Assembly (NCBI GenBank): GCA_034437555.1
Contig: DAOTTQ010000071.1
Location: forward strand, 1-64,000
DNA length: 64,000 bases
From: JANWYT01 sp034437555
GTDB lineage: Bacteria; Chloroflexota; Anaerolineae; Aggregatilineales; Phototrophicaceae
Direction of reading: 5' to 3'
In this document: positions 34,294 to 43,775 of the stretch, piece after piece
Position numbering within the stretch: position 1 is the stretch's first letter
Layout: each line of letters starts with the position of its first letter
Notes under the pieces: generated by a model
Database searches by the model: none
The model's input: the letters and a program-made list of their open reading frames with translations, nothing else
Told to the model about the DNA's origin: nothing
Program-made: the position numbers and the translations under genes

Positions 34294-34716
34294 ATGGGTA
34301 GAGTGATTAACACCAATAATCCTGGCAAGCGACGCAACTATGAAATGCGTACTGTTGCCGAAATTTTGCGCCGTTTGGGGCAAAAGAATCAAGTGGATGA
34401 TGAAGTTAAAGACATGATTGCCACCATTATCTTTTGCTTACGTGACGTTTATTCCACTATCGAAGAATCGGTACAGGCATGGGAGAAACGAAGCTACTGG
34501 AAAAAAGCAGACGACTTTCAAGAGAAGTGGTATTGGATTGTACCCCTTAACCAACAATTGGGCGCAATGCTAAAGAACGAAACTTGGGAAGAACTGCCTA
34601 GCTTAATGATGAAGCTGTTCCCTTACTTTAGTGACATTGAAATTAACAAGTCCATGCGTGATGAAAGCGCATGGACAGGCAATTATGCAAAATTCGTAGA
34701 AGAAAACGCGGGTTAA
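34294..34716 (+). CDS. unknown helical protein
   Basis: A 140-residue, mostly helical soluble protein rich in Trp (KRSYWKKADDFQEKWYWIVP near the middle). No family is recognised. AAGGAG precedes the ATG. It is the third gene of the attenuated operon, and its stop overlaps the stop of the converging LCP gene by 4 bases. Conserved adjacency in relatives would be the best clue to its role. Confidence 0.65.
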   Translation: MGRVINTNNPGKRRNYEMRTVAEILRRLGQKNQVDDEVKDMIATIIFCLRDVYSTIEESVQAWEKRSYWKKADDFQEKWYWIVPLNQQLGAMLKNETWEELPSLMMKLFPYFSDIEINKSMRDESAWTGNYAKFVEENAG

Positions 34717-35570
34717 TCAAACCTTGTTTGCAGGTAGGGGGCAAGTTTCTCATAATCGGGCAATGCCCCCTGTGCGCCTGCGCGAATATAGTCACGGTCA
34801 ATCACCAATGACTCATACCGCCCCGCATTTAGTAGCAAAATAGGCGCAATTACCACCACATCTGCAATGTTCAGGTCAGTATCGGCATACTGGCTTAAAA
34901 GCCGTATCGCCGTTCCCCAATGCCACGGATTAAGTAATTTTTGCCCTAATGCCGTCACAATTTGCTGTTGCCGACCTGCCCGCCCATAATCATCATCTTG
35001 GTGGCGTATACGAGCATAAATAAGGGCACGTTCCCCATCCATATTTTGCCAGCCCGTTTCAAAGCGCACCGTCTGTACGCCAAAATTTTCTGTCGGGAAG
35101 TTATAGTCGTCTATCACACGCTCCACATAAATATCTACCCCACCTACAGCATCAATCAGTGCCTTAAAACCATTAAAATCCAGGCGTATATAACGGTCAA
35201 TGCCAATACCAAAACTGGTATTGATGCTCTCACGAAGTAAAACGGGTCCTTGGTCGGCGCGTTCTACTTCTCCTAAAACATGAATTGTGTTGATGCGCTG
35301 TAGCCCATAGTTGGGGGCTGTGATGAATAAATCGCGTGGAATAGAAAGCATAGACACACGAAAGCGGTAGGTGTCTACCCCCACAAGGATGATGCTGTCG
35401 GTTCTTACCGCGTTGCCTTCCCCATCGCGAGAGTCTAAGCCCATCACCACAATATCAACAGATTTGGGGGGGAAAATGGCATAAAGCGCAAAAAGCACCC
35501 CACACCCTAGCAAAATTATTAAAAAGCCTACAAAGGCAGTCCATAGACAGCCATTTCTGCGAAAGTGCAT
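34713..35570 (-). CDS. LytR-CpsA-Psr (LCP) family protein
   Basis: A 285-residue paralogue of the LCP protein at 8173-9438, with a short cytoplasmic start, one transmembrane helix (about 10-33) and the LCP domain. Motifs are VVMGLDSRDGEGNAVRTDSIILV, SMLSIPRDLFITAPNYG, DFNGFKALIDAVGGVDIYV, and the catalytic arginines in YARIRHQDDDYGRAGRQQ. It lacks the long proline-rich tail of the first copy. It is followed upstream by a Thr/Pro-rich lipoprotein gene, suggesting a cell-surface unit. Confidence 0.9.
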   Translation of the reverse strand: MHFRRNGCLWTAFVGFLIILLGCGVLFALYAIFPPKSVDIVVMGLDSRDGEGNAVRTDSIILVGVDTYRFRVSMLSIPRDLFITAPNYGLQRINTIHVLGEVERADQGPVLLRESINTSFGIGIDRYIRLDFNGFKALIDAVGGVDIYVERVIDDYNFPTENFGVQTVRFETGWQNMDGERALIYARIRHQDDDYGRAGRQQQIVTALGQKLLNPWHWGTAIRLLSQYADTDLNIADVVVIAPILLLNAGRYESLVIDRDYIRAGAQGALPDYEKLAPYLQTRFD

Positions 35571-35590
35571 GTTTTACCCTTATACTTCGT

Positions 35591-36508
35591 TTACGGTGTA
35601 AGTGCAGTAGGAAGTGGCACACCACCCCCTGAAGGCGAGCCAAATGGCGCGTTATTAGTGGTCGAATATAGTTGCCACCCCACCCCACTTGCAAGTAATC
35701 CAAATAGATTTGAAGTGGGTGCGCTGACAAAGATGGAGCCATCATTTGCCGTTTGTACTTGTACGCTATACGGTTGTTCGTTCTCCATCGTTGCCCACCC
35801 CATGCGATTTCTCAGAGTTTCATCGGCACGCCACAGCATCCCAAACCCACGACGCGGTTGCCACAAGTTAGGAGAAGGCGCATTTGCAAATTCGGTCACA
35901 AATTCGGGCATCCCATCTGCAAAGTAATCACGGCGAACTTCCCATTTGGGTGAAAGGGTGTCGGAATACAAAATATAGATGGCATCTTGGCTACCCACCC
36001 ACACCATAAAGCCCCTCTCAAACGCCTGATACACCCCTTGACCGGCATTGGCTGTGTTTAATGGGCAACTGGCAGGGCGAGGCTGGATGAAGAACCAATT
36101 GCTATCACAAATTTGGTTAATCGGCGCAGCAACAATGCTCGTCACGGGCAAAATTGCACTGGTAGGCAGTAAGAACGCCGTTGAAGTTGCTGTTGCCGTT
36201 ATCGTTGGGGTAAGCGTTGCCGTTGGCGTAAACGTCATGGTAGGCGTAAGCGTTGGTGTTTTGCTAGGAGGGAGTGTTGGAGTTACCAACACAAAATCAG
36301 CAGGGAGAGTTGTTTGTAACAACGGCGAGATAATTTCTTGGGTTACAGGAGGTGGTGTAGGGCTTAGAAAGCGCGTTGGAAGCGCGTCTGTAACAGGTGC
36401 AAGGGTAACTTCACGCACAAGGCGCGGTCCCTGTATATCTTGTGTTGCACCACAAGCCACTAAAGCCCATCCCACAAAAAACCATGCGATTGCTGATTTT
36501 CTCATCAT
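35591..36508 (-). CDS. Thr/Pro-rich surface lipoprotein
   Basis: A roughly 305-residue exported lipoprotein with signal peptide and lipobox (GWALVACG). A mucin-like Thr/Pro spacer (about 75-115), typical of Chloroflexota surface proteins, leads to a globular C-terminal domain (about 130-300) with several aromatic residues and two likely disulfide cysteines (QICDSNWFFIQ, PASCPLN). Family unknown. The start is set at 36508, where AGAAGG lies close upstream; an ATG at 36523 would place that site inside the gene. It ends 20 bases before the LCP gene. Confidence 0.75.
   Translation of the reverse strand: MMRKSAIAWFFVGWALVACGATQDIQGPRLVREVTLAPVTDALPTRFLSPTPPPVTQEIISPLLQTTLPADFVLVTPTLPPSKTPTLTPTMTFTPTATLTPTITATATSTAFLLPTSAILPVTSIVAAPINQICDSNWFFIQPRPASCPLNTANAGQGVYQAFERGFMVWVGSQDAIYILYSDTLSPKWEVRRDYFADGMPEFVTEFANAPSPNLWQPRRGFGMLWRADETLRNRMGWATMENEQPYSVQVQTANDGSIFVSAPTSNLFGLLASGVGWQLYSTTNNAPFGSPSGGGVPLPTALTP
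36180..36290 (-). repeat. imperfect short tandem repeats encoding a Thr/Pro spacer
   Basis: Degenerate 6-12 base repeats of the GTAAGCGTTG type encode alternating Thr-Pro and Thr-Ala-Thr residues of the lipoprotein spacer. Slippage here would vary spacer length. Confidence 0.7.
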
Positions 36509-36566
36509 TTTGCCTTCTGTCATGCCAATTTAATGTTGATTGTAGTGCAGAGTTAGGGAGACGCAA

Positions 36567-36597
36567 TTGCAAAGTTTACCCCATTACACGGTATAAT
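36567..36597 (+). promoter_or_regulatory. promoter of the small membrane protein gene
   Basis: TTGCAA (36567-36572), a long 19-base spacer, and a perfect TATAAT (36592-36597), 35 bases before the start at 36632. Confidence 0.45.
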
Positions 36598-36631
36598 AGG
36601 CTAAAACAGTTTGACATCAAAGGACAAACAC

Positions 36632-36964
36632 ATGACCAAAAAAACAGGTAGAGAAGCACGTGCAGAGCGCATTACGTGGTTTGCAATGATTTCCATCTTT
36701 TTACTCATGAGCTTTAACACAGGGTTTGTGTTAGACGGTTATATGACCTGCATCATCTTAGGCTTGATTCTCCTTGTTTCTGGCTTTTATCAGCTCAGTA
36801 AAAAATGGCATGTTAGCCCACTCACATGGATGATTGCCACATTGCTGATAGCAGCAGGGTTTGCCGACCTCTATTTTAACCAAAATTACATCGACTTAAA
36901 CCTTCTGGGGCTTATTTTGACGGCAGCAGTCATCGGCATAGGGGTTATTACTAACGAAAGTTAG
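36632..36964 (+). CDS. small four-helix membrane protein
   Basis: A 110-residue protein with a basic N-terminus (MTKKTGREARAER) and four hydrophobic helices (about 16-32, 36-52, 62-78, 88-104). No family is recognised. The ATG at 36632 follows AAGGA by about 8 bases, which is better than the ATG at 36611. It precedes the PucR regulator gene. Confidence 0.65.
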   Translation: MTKKTGREARAERITWFAMISIFLLMSFNTGFVLDGYMTCIILGLILLVSGFYQLSKKWHVSPLTWMIATLLIAAGFADLYFNQNYIDLNLLGLILTAAVIGIGVITNES

Positions 36965-37057
36965 GCAATTTCGCCCAATGCCCTTGTGCATATTGTAAGA
37001 ACGTTTATCATAGTCTATAAAGTTCTTTTGCTTACACTATTTTATAATGTGATGATT

Positions 37058-38704
37058 ATGACCGACCCAGCCAACATAATTACAGTAGAAGATGTAAGAA
37101 AACTCGCCCTCCCATTAGGGACAAAGGTAATCACAGGCGATGGCTTATTGCAACGCCCTGTCAGCTGGACAACTGTTATTTACGTGGATGACACCCTTAA
37201 ATCAAAGAGTGTACAAGCCAACGAAATTATCTTAGTTGCCCCCCCCGACCACGGAACACGCATTGCAAATTCTGATGTAGAAATTGTACGGTGGGCGGCG
37301 GATGTTAAGGCGGCAGCCGTTGTTTTTAGCGCAACCATCTCGCCTACAGCCCTAGCCGAAGCAAAAGCCTATGGATTACCCATCTTGAACTTGCCTGTCG
37401 GTAGCAAACCCCGCCTAATAGAAAAGACGGTGGTCAGCCTTCTTGTTGACCGTAAAGGGCAATTAGAGCGACGTGGCACGCAAATTTACCGCCAACTCAC
37501 ACAAATCTCTTCACAAAATGAAGGCATGTCCGAGCTTGTAAACGCTATGGCGCGTCTTACCAATAAAGCCGTTGTCATCCAAGACAAGCGGTTGCGCGTC
37601 ATTGAACACACACTACAGCCCCAGTTTGTAGACCGTTGGGAAGATATAGAAGGCTTTCTTAAAAAACAAGAAAATCTGCCCATTGAAATGCAAGACCGCC
37701 ATCGTGTGAGTGAAATAGACTCACCAACCCAAATTCAGGCGTTACCTATGCCCAATATTGCTCGCTTGGTTGCCCCCATTATCACTAACGGCATCGGGCG
37801 TGGTTTCCTATCGATTGTTGGCTATGACAACGAAACCGATGACATTGATTTACTGGTTGCAGAACACGGAGCCGCAGCCTGTGCTTTAGAGATGGCAAAG
37901 CAAAAGATGGTCAGCGAAACCGAGAAAAGGTTACGTGGCACTTTCTTAGACCGCTTACTCATTGGTGACGTAAGCCAGCAAGAAGCCATTCGTCAGGGTG
38001 AGCGTTTTGAACATGATATGACAAACACTCATGTGGCAGTGGTGCTGTCTTGGCGTGGTGATAATCCCCCCTCCATTCGGCGACTAGAAACCATGATTAA
38101 CACCATCATTGATGCCCAACGCGCCAAAGCCCTTGTATGGCAACGCGAAAAAGAGCGCGAAGTGGTTTTGTTCCACGCCACAGACCGCGAAGACCCCATT
38201 GATACGAGCCTTCGCATTACAGATATTTTTGCGCGTGAAATTAATCGCCAATACCCCAACAATCATGTTGCTATTGGGCTGGGGCAAGCTGTCCGTGAAG
38301 TAGGGCAATGGCGCAATAGCTACCGTGATGCTGTTCAAGCAATGGAACTAGCGGTTCGGTTGCAAACCGACACACCCCTTTATATTGGGGATTTGGGGGT
38401 ATATCAGCTTATTTTATCGCTCTCCGACCGCGAGAAACTAAACGAATTTCAAGAGCGCACGTTGGGTCCTCTCATTGAGTATGATATGCGCCAAACGTCC
38501 GACCTCATCAAGACACTAGAGGCATTTTTTAACTGTCACGGCAACCTTAGCCAAACCGCAGAAGTGCTGATTGTCCACAGAAACACGCTGCTTTATCGTA
38601 TGAATCGCATCAATGAGATTGCCAACATTGACCTAAACCGACCAGAAACGCGCCTAGCTTTACACCTTGCACTGACTATTCGCCGACTTCTAGCCTTAAA
38701 TTAA
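37058..38704 (+). CDS. PucR-family transcriptional regulator
   Basis: A 548-residue regulator. The N-terminal PucR domain (about 7-125, ITVEDVRKLALPLGTKVITG) senses a ligand in relatives that control purine catabolism. A middle GAF/GGDEF-like region (about 270-430) follows, then a C-terminal PucR-type HTH (LIKTLEAFFNCHGNLSQTAEVL and VHRNTLLYRMNRI, about 495-530). Two start codons (37052, 37058) lie within 16 bases of a TATAAT at 37043-37048 and no ribosome binding site is seen, so the mRNA may be leaderless. A paralogue lies at 43776-45410 on the other side of gltB. Confidence 0.88.
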   Translation: MTDPANIITVEDVRKLALPLGTKVITGDGLLQRPVSWTTVIYVDDTLKSKSVQANEIILVAPPDHGTRIANSDVEIVRWAADVKAAAVVFSATISPTALAEAKAYGLPILNLPVGSKPRLIEKTVVSLLVDRKGQLERRGTQIYRQLTQISSQNEGMSELVNAMARLTNKAVVIQDKRLRVIEHTLQPQFVDRWEDIEGFLKKQENLPIEMQDRHRVSEIDSPTQIQALPMPNIARLVAPIITNGIGRGFLSIVGYDNETDDIDLLVAEHGAAACALEMAKQKMVSETEKRLRGTFLDRLLIGDVSQQEAIRQGERFEHDMTNTHVAVVLSWRGDNPPSIRRLETMINTIIDAQRAKALVWQREKEREVVLFHATDREDPIDTSLRITDIFAREINRQYPNNHVAIGLGQAVREVGQWRNSYRDAVQAMELAVRLQTDTPLYIGDLGVYQLILSLSDREKLNEFQERTLGPLIEYDMRQTSDLIKTLEAFFNCHGNLSQTAEVLIVHRNTLLYRMNRINEIANIDLNRPETRLALHLALTIRRLLALN

Positions 38705-38742
38705 CCACTTTTTTGTACCTAACACCACAAAAACACGCGGTT

Positions 38743-38765
38743 CTATTAGGCAAGTTGCCTAATAG
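38743..38765. promoter_or_regulatory. perfect 23-bp palindrome between pucR and gltB
   Basis: CTATTAGGCAA and TTGCCTAATAG flank a single central G, an 11+11 perfect inverted repeat. It could be an operator for a dimeric regulator, or a hairpin in the pucR 3' UTR. A degenerate copy (TTAGGCAA ... TCGCCCAA) starts at 36961, just before the same pucR gene, which favours an operator. Confidence 0.5.
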
Positions 38766-38785
38766 TAAAACCATACGGTAAAAGA

Positions 38786-38826
38786 ACGGGACTTTTGTGC
38801 AAACATGCTAAAAAGTCTCGTTTTTT
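38786..38826 (+). terminator. terminator of the first pucR gene
   Basis: ACGGGACTTTT (38786-38796) pairs with AAAAGTCTCGT (38811-38821), followed by a T run. The remaining 200 bases to gltB are AT-rich. They must hold the gltB promoter, but I cannot single it out. Confidence 0.7.
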
Positions 38827-39025
38827 ATATCCATAGCGCATCGTTTTTTCACTGGTTACACTGTATGCTGAATGTGTTGCATTTTAGAGTTGTGTTCTTT
38901 CGCTCAAGAAAACCTCGTAAAAATAATCATCATCACCCGTAATTCATCAAACTAATACTTTATTGATTGTGCAACTTATTTCTTTAAGTAAGTAAACTTT
39001 TGACCTAATACAAGAGGGATTCAAG

Positions 39026-42000
39026 ATGTCGCAGAAAACACTACAGCTCTCCCAGACTAATGTGGATGACTTTCATCGTATAGACCTTGAGGAGCGCGAT
39101 GCTTGCGCGTTAATTTGCTCTGTCCGTAAGGGCGGACAAGCCACTCATGGGAACGTAAAACGCACGATCGAGGCTCTTGCCCGCATGGGGCATCGCACAG
39201 GGTATATCAATGGTGAGGGTGACGGTGTAGGGGTTTTAACCGACATTCCCCGTACCCTTTGGTCAAAATGGCTTTCAGAAGCGGGGCTTATTGCCTCTAC
39301 CGCAGGCGATAGAAATTTTTGGGTGGCGCATGTTATGATTCCATCCCAAGACCGCAACCGTACCAAGCCTATTGTCGATAACATTTGTCGTGCCATTAGT
39401 GAGCAAGGCTTACACATTCTATTAGACCGCGCAGGACAAGTTAACCGCCAAGTGCTGGGACCTAACGCGGAAAAATGCGAGCCTGTCTTTTGGCAAATCG
39501 CGGGCATTAATGGGCAAGTTCCTTCTCAAAAACTAGAAGCAACCCTCTTTGAACTACAAACGCGCCTAGAGGATGAGTTGGGTGTTCACTTCCCCTCTTT
39601 CTCATCGCATAGCGTGGTATATAAAGTACAAGGCACCATTGAAATTTTACGTCGCTACTATCCCGAACTTCGTGACCCCGATTACGCATCTTCAGTTACA
39701 ATGGGACACGCGCGCTATAGTACCAACACAAACCCTGTCTTTGAACGCGCCCAACCCTTTAACATCTTGGGGCATAACGGCGAATTTAACACAATCTCTC
39801 GCTTTCGCTTAGAAGCCCAAATGTTGGATATTCCATTACCCACTAATGGCTCTGATAGCCAAGATGTTGACCGTTTAGTTCATTCGCTCTGTACGCAGTA
39901 CAACCTTGACCTCATTGAAGCGATGGAATACGTTTTCCCCCCTTACGAACATGACTTAATGCAAAATAACCCGGAAGTTCACCGCGTTTATGAGCAAATG
40001 CGCCAGTCCTTCGGACATTTCGCGCAAGGTCCCGCAGCAGTTACCGCCCGTTGGGGTAATCAATTGGTGTTTAGTGTCGATTCTTTGGGTCTGCGCCCAT
40101 TGTGGTTTGGTGAAACCGAAAAAGAATACTTTGCATCGTCAGAACGTGGCGTTTATCAGCTTGATAGTATGGCTGCGGATGCTAAACCAATGGCTCCAGG
40201 TGAAAAAATCGCCATCCGTATTACACCCGGCTACAAAATAGAAGTGCTTGACCAACCCGCTATTCAACGTCATGTATACACACGCTACATTGAACGCAAC
40301 CCTTCCACACAAGAGCCTGCATCAATTTGGGCAATGACACAGCCCCAAGCCCCTTTTGACCTTCCCAAAGCCCCTTCTGGTAAAGGACAACAGGTTGTTG
40401 CAGAAACCGCCCCACAAGCCCTTGCTGTCGCTGTTTTAGATGCACAAGCAGGTTATGGTGGGCAAGCACTGTCCGCAGCCAAAGCTCTCCCTTGGCAAAA
40501 ACCTAACATTAAAATCAACAGTGCCGTTATGGCAGCTTTTGGGTGGGAACGCTACCACCTAAGCCTTGTAGAAACCGTCTCTGAAACGGGCAAAGAGCAA
40601 ATCGGGTCTTTGGGTTGGGATGGTGCTTTAGCCGCCATGAGCCACACTCGTGTAAACCTTGCCGACTACTTCAAAGAAACCGTTGCAGTCGTTACGAACC
40701 CTGCAATTGACCGTGAACGCGAAGCCTCACAATTTTCAACACGCGTTGTGATTGGGGTACGTCCTGCAATCGCAACCGCCCGTAAAGAACGCTTGGTTCA
40801 GCTAGAAACCCCCATCATCGTGGGGGGGCATCCCGATTTAGGAAGCCCTGAAGCAATGCAAAAGGTCGCCGACAAGTTTGGTACAATGACCATTGAACAA
40901 CTCATTGGCACATTTGGCGATAAAGTCTTCCTCATGTCCATTAGTGCTTCTACAGATGAAACCATTGAACATGCCATTGAACGCCTACAAAAAGAAGCCG
41001 TTGAAGCCGTGAAGAACGGGATTCAGTGCCTTGTGCTAGATGATAGTGAAATCCTAGACGGCAAACGCCTGTGGATAGACCCCCTACTTGCCACCAGTGC
41101 CATTGATAAAGCCTTACGTCAAGCAGAAACTATTCCTAATTTGCGTCGTCAAGTGGGCATTGTCGTTAGAAGTGGTTCGCTCCGTGACCTTCACGACATT
41201 GTATTGCTAATTAGTTTGGGCGCGAATGCCGTCAATCCTTATGCGCTGTATGCTGCTGCGGTGGGAATTGCCCCTAAAGGTTCTAGCAACAAGCCCGACG
41301 ATGCGCAAGCCGTTCAATGGATGAGCAATGTTGTTAAAGCCCTTACGCTTGGCATTGAAAAAGTGACCTCTACTGTAGGATGCCATGAGTTACGCGGTTA
41401 CGGGCATAGCTTTAGTTCGGTAGGCTTGTCTAAGGGCATAGCCAATATTTTTGAAACGCCAAATTACTTTGGTAGCGAAGGGCGTGGCATTACGTGGTCA
41501 GACTTAAAGACCGAAGGTGAAGAACGCGCTGCTGACTTTAGAGGCGAAACAAAAGCACGCCCCACCAATCCCGACCGCTTCTATCCCAAGATGTGGAAGC
41601 GTGTTGAAGCCGTTGCCACAGGCGAAATTGGCTTAGAAGAATATGCCAGAGAATTGATAGAGCTAGAGGAAAAAATCCCTGTTACTATCAATCACCTGCT
41701 TGGGTTTAAGGCATCTTCCAAGAGCATATCGCCCGAAGAAGTAGATTTGCGAGTGGGAAGTCACAGCATCCCCATTTTCATTAGTGCCATGTCTTTTGGC
41801 TCGCAGGGTGAACTAAGCTACAAATCCTACGGCGAAGCTGCCTTCAAACTAGATACCATTTGCATCAATGGTGAAGGGGGCGAAATGGCGGATGTGATGG
41901 GAAAATACCCCAAGCATCGTGGGCAACAAGTAGCCTCGGCACGCTTTGGTGTAAACATTGGATTCTTAAACTCCTGTGAACTCATCGAAATTAAAATTGG

Positions 42001-43717
42001 GCAGGGCGCAAAGCCGGGCGAAGGTGGACATCTGCCGGGCTTCAAAGTAACCGAACAAGTGGCAGCATCACGCGGTACAGTGCCGGGTGTTGACCTTATT
42101 TCGCCCAGCAATAACCATGACCTTTACTCGATTGAAGACCTTGCACAACTGATTGATGAGCTAAAAACAGCCAATCCTTTGGCAAGAGTCTCTGTAAAGT
42201 TACCCGTAGTACCGGGCATCGGCATTATTGCCGTAGGTGTGGCAAAAGCAGGCGCAGATATCATTACCATTACAGGCTACACGGGCGGTACAGGGGCAGC
42301 ACGCGCCCATGCCCTACGTCATGTGGGCTTGCCCGCCGAAATTGGCGTTTGGCTTGCACACCGCTCTTTGATGGAAAGTGGCTTGCGTGAGGATGTCGAA
42401 ATTTGGGTAGACGGTGGCTTAAAGAGTGGGCGTGATGTCGTTAAGATGATGTGCTTGGGCGCAAATCGCGCGGGCTTTGGCACAATGGCAATGGTCGCCG
42501 TAGGCTGTACCATCTGTCGGGGCTGTCAGGATGGCACTTGTCATGTGGGCATCACCACACACGTTAAAACCCGTGATGAAGCCGACCTTAAGGGATTTAA
42601 GTCCTTCCGTCCCTTTGAAGAACGTGGTTCTGCAGATGCCATCGTCAATGTCTTTAACATGCTCACCCAAGATATTCGCATTTGGACAGCCAAACTAGGC
42701 GCAAAGAACCCCCAAGAACTTGTAGGACGTGCCGACTTGCTAGAGCAAGTTACCATGCACGATAGAATCGACCTAACCTCCCTGCTTAAGCCCGCCCCCA
42801 AACCCGGCAAGAAACCCGCTCAGCCTGGTGGCAGACGCTTAGCACGCCCACGCAACACCGTAAGCCATCAAATTACCATGCTAGTGGCTGAATATGTAAA
42901 GCGTGGCGAATATGAACTCACATACGATGACGAAGCCGTCATGGCAATGGACAGAGCCTTAGGAACGCATCTTTGCGGCGCCATCAAGCGCGGTGAAGTG
43001 CTACATTCAGAGGACATAGAAGCCATTAACTTGTCATTTAGCAACTCCGCCATTCCTGGCAATGGACTTGCAGCCTTCTTAGATAACCCCGTCAACGTTT
43101 TTGTTGAGGGTGGCGCCCAAGATGGCGTTGCCAAGTGTGCAAGGGGTGGCAAAGTCATCATCCTCAAGGGGCTAAACCACAACGGGCAACGCCTAGACGG
43201 TAGCGTGGGCAAGAGTTTTGCTTATGGCGCGCAGGGTGGCTTGTTTATCATACAAGGCAACGCAGACACGCGTGCCTGCATCCGTATGAGTGGTGCAGAT
43301 GTCATTTTTGGTGGCGAAGTAAAAAGCCCCTTACAAGATGAACTGGGTGGGCTTGCTACACGCGCTAATCTTAAAGGCTATGCGTTTGAGTATATGACAA
43401 GCGGACGCGCCTTAGTGTTGGGTGACCCAGGTCCTTGGTTGTGCGCGGGGATGACAGGTGGCGCAATTTACCAACGCATTCAGCCCGAAATGGGACTCAC
43501 CATTGAAGCTATTAAGCGTCGCATTGCACCTGGCAGTATCGTAGATGTGCAACCGTTGGATGAGGCAGGCGAGCGCGATGTGCGTGATTTGCTCCATACC
43601 TACATCCAAACCCTAGAGCTAAACAACCAACCCGAAGCCGTACAACACCTTTACACGCTTCTTAAACGCCCACAAAGCTACTTTGTCAAGGTGGCTCCCC
43701 CTGTAAGAGCGAACTAA
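39026..43717 (+). CDS. gltB: glutamate synthase large subunit (GltB-type)
   Basis: A 1563-residue GOGAT that makes glutamate from glutamine and 2-oxoglutarate. The class II amidotransferase domain begins at Cys27 (ERDACALI) after a 26-residue propeptide, with ARYSTNT and HNGEFNTI (about 228-260). The central domain (about 600-780) is followed by the FMN/synthase domain (INGEGGEMADVM, GAKPGEGGHLPG, TGYTGGTGAARAHAL) and an Fe-S motif GCTICRGCQDGTCHVGI with one cysteine more than the usual C-x5-C-x4-C. The GXGXG beta-helix ends the protein. No GltD small subunit is nearby. AGAGGGA precedes the ATG. It lies between two PucR regulators. Confidence 0.95.
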   Translation: MSQKTLQLSQTNVDDFHRIDLEERDACALICSVRKGGQATHGNVKRTIEALARMGHRTGYINGEGDGVGVLTDIPRTLWSKWLSEAGLIASTAGDRNFWVAHVMIPSQDRNRTKPIVDNICRAISEQGLHILLDRAGQVNRQVLGPNAEKCEPVFWQIAGINGQVPSQKLEATLFELQTRLEDELGVHFPSFSSHSVVYKVQGTIEILRRYYPELRDPDYASSVTMGHARYSTNTNPVFERAQPFNILGHNGEFNTISRFRLEAQMLDIPLPTNGSDSQDVDRLVHSLCTQYNLDLIEAMEYVFPPYEHDLMQNNPEVHRVYEQMRQSFGHFAQGPAAVTARWGNQLVFSVDSLGLRPLWFGETEKEYFASSERGVYQLDSMAADAKPMAPGEKIAIRITPGYKIEVLDQPAIQRHVYTRYIERNPSTQEPASIWAMTQPQAPFDLPKAPSGKGQQVVAETAPQALAVAVLDAQAGYGGQALSAAKALPWQKPNIKINSAVMAAFGWERYHLSLVETVSETGKEQIGSLGWDGALAAMSHTRVNLADYFKETVAVVTNPAIDREREASQFSTRVVIGVRPAIATARKERLVQLETPIIVGGHPDLGSPEAMQKVADKFGTMTIEQLIGTFGDKVFLMSISASTDETIEHAIERLQKEAVEAVKNGIQCLVLDDSEILDGKRLWIDPLLATSAIDKALRQAETIPNLRRQVGIVVRSGSLRDLHDIVLLISLGANAVNPYALYAAAVGIAPKGSSNKPDDAQAVQWMSNVVKALTLGIEKVTSTVGCHELRGYGHSFSSVGLSKGIANIFETPNYFGSEGRGITWSDLKTEGEERAADFRGETKARPTNPDRFYPKMWKRVEAVATGEIGLEEYARELIELEEKIPVTINHLLGFKASSKSISPEEVDLRVGSHSIPIFISAMSFGSQGELSYKSYGEAAFKLDTICINGEGGEMADVMGKYPKHRGQQVASARFGVNIGFLNSCELIEIKIGQGAKPGEGGHLPGFKVTEQVAASRGTVPGVDLISPSNNHDLYSIEDLAQLIDELKTANPLARVSVKLPVVPGIGIIAVGVAKAGADIITITGYTGGTGAARAHALRHVGLPAEIGVWLAHRSLMESGLREDVEIWVDGGLKSGRDVVKMMCLGANRAGFGTMAMVAVGCTICRGCQDGTCHVGITTHVKTRDEADLKGFKSFRPFEERGSADAIVNVFNMLTQDIRIWTAKLGAKNPQELVGRADLLEQVTMHDRIDLTSLLKPAPKPGKKPAQPGGRRLARPRNTVSHQITMLVAEYVKRGEYELTYDDEAVMAMDRALGTHLCGAIKRGEVLHSEDIEAINLSFSNSAIPGNGLAAFLDNPVNVFVEGGAQDGVAKCARGGKVIILKGLNHNGQRLDGSVGKSFAYGAQGGLFIIQGNADTRACIRMSGADVIFGGEVKSPLQDELGGLATRANLKGYAFEYMTSGRALVLGDPGPWLCAGMTGGAIYQRIQPEMGLTIEAIKRRIAPGSIVDVQPLDEAGERDVRDLLHTYIQTLELNNQPEAVQHLYTLLKRPQSYFVKVAPPVRAN

Positions 43718-43735
43718 TACAAGACAACTCGTAAT

Positions 43736-43770
43736 AAAGAGGCGAATCCTATAATGGGGTTCGCCTCTTT
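43736..43770. terminator. bidirectional terminator of gltB and the second pucR
   Basis: AAAGAGGCGAATCC (43736-43749) pairs with GGGTTCGCCTCTTT (43757-43770, one G-T pair), followed by TTGTTTT. On the reverse strand it has a shorter T run. Confidence 0.85.
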
Positions 43771-43775
43771 TTGTT

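Noticed and set aside
36180..36290. CRISPR-like short repeats
   Set aside because: Repeats are degenerate and codon-phased, encoding a Thr/Pro spacer; there are no spacers and no cas genes.
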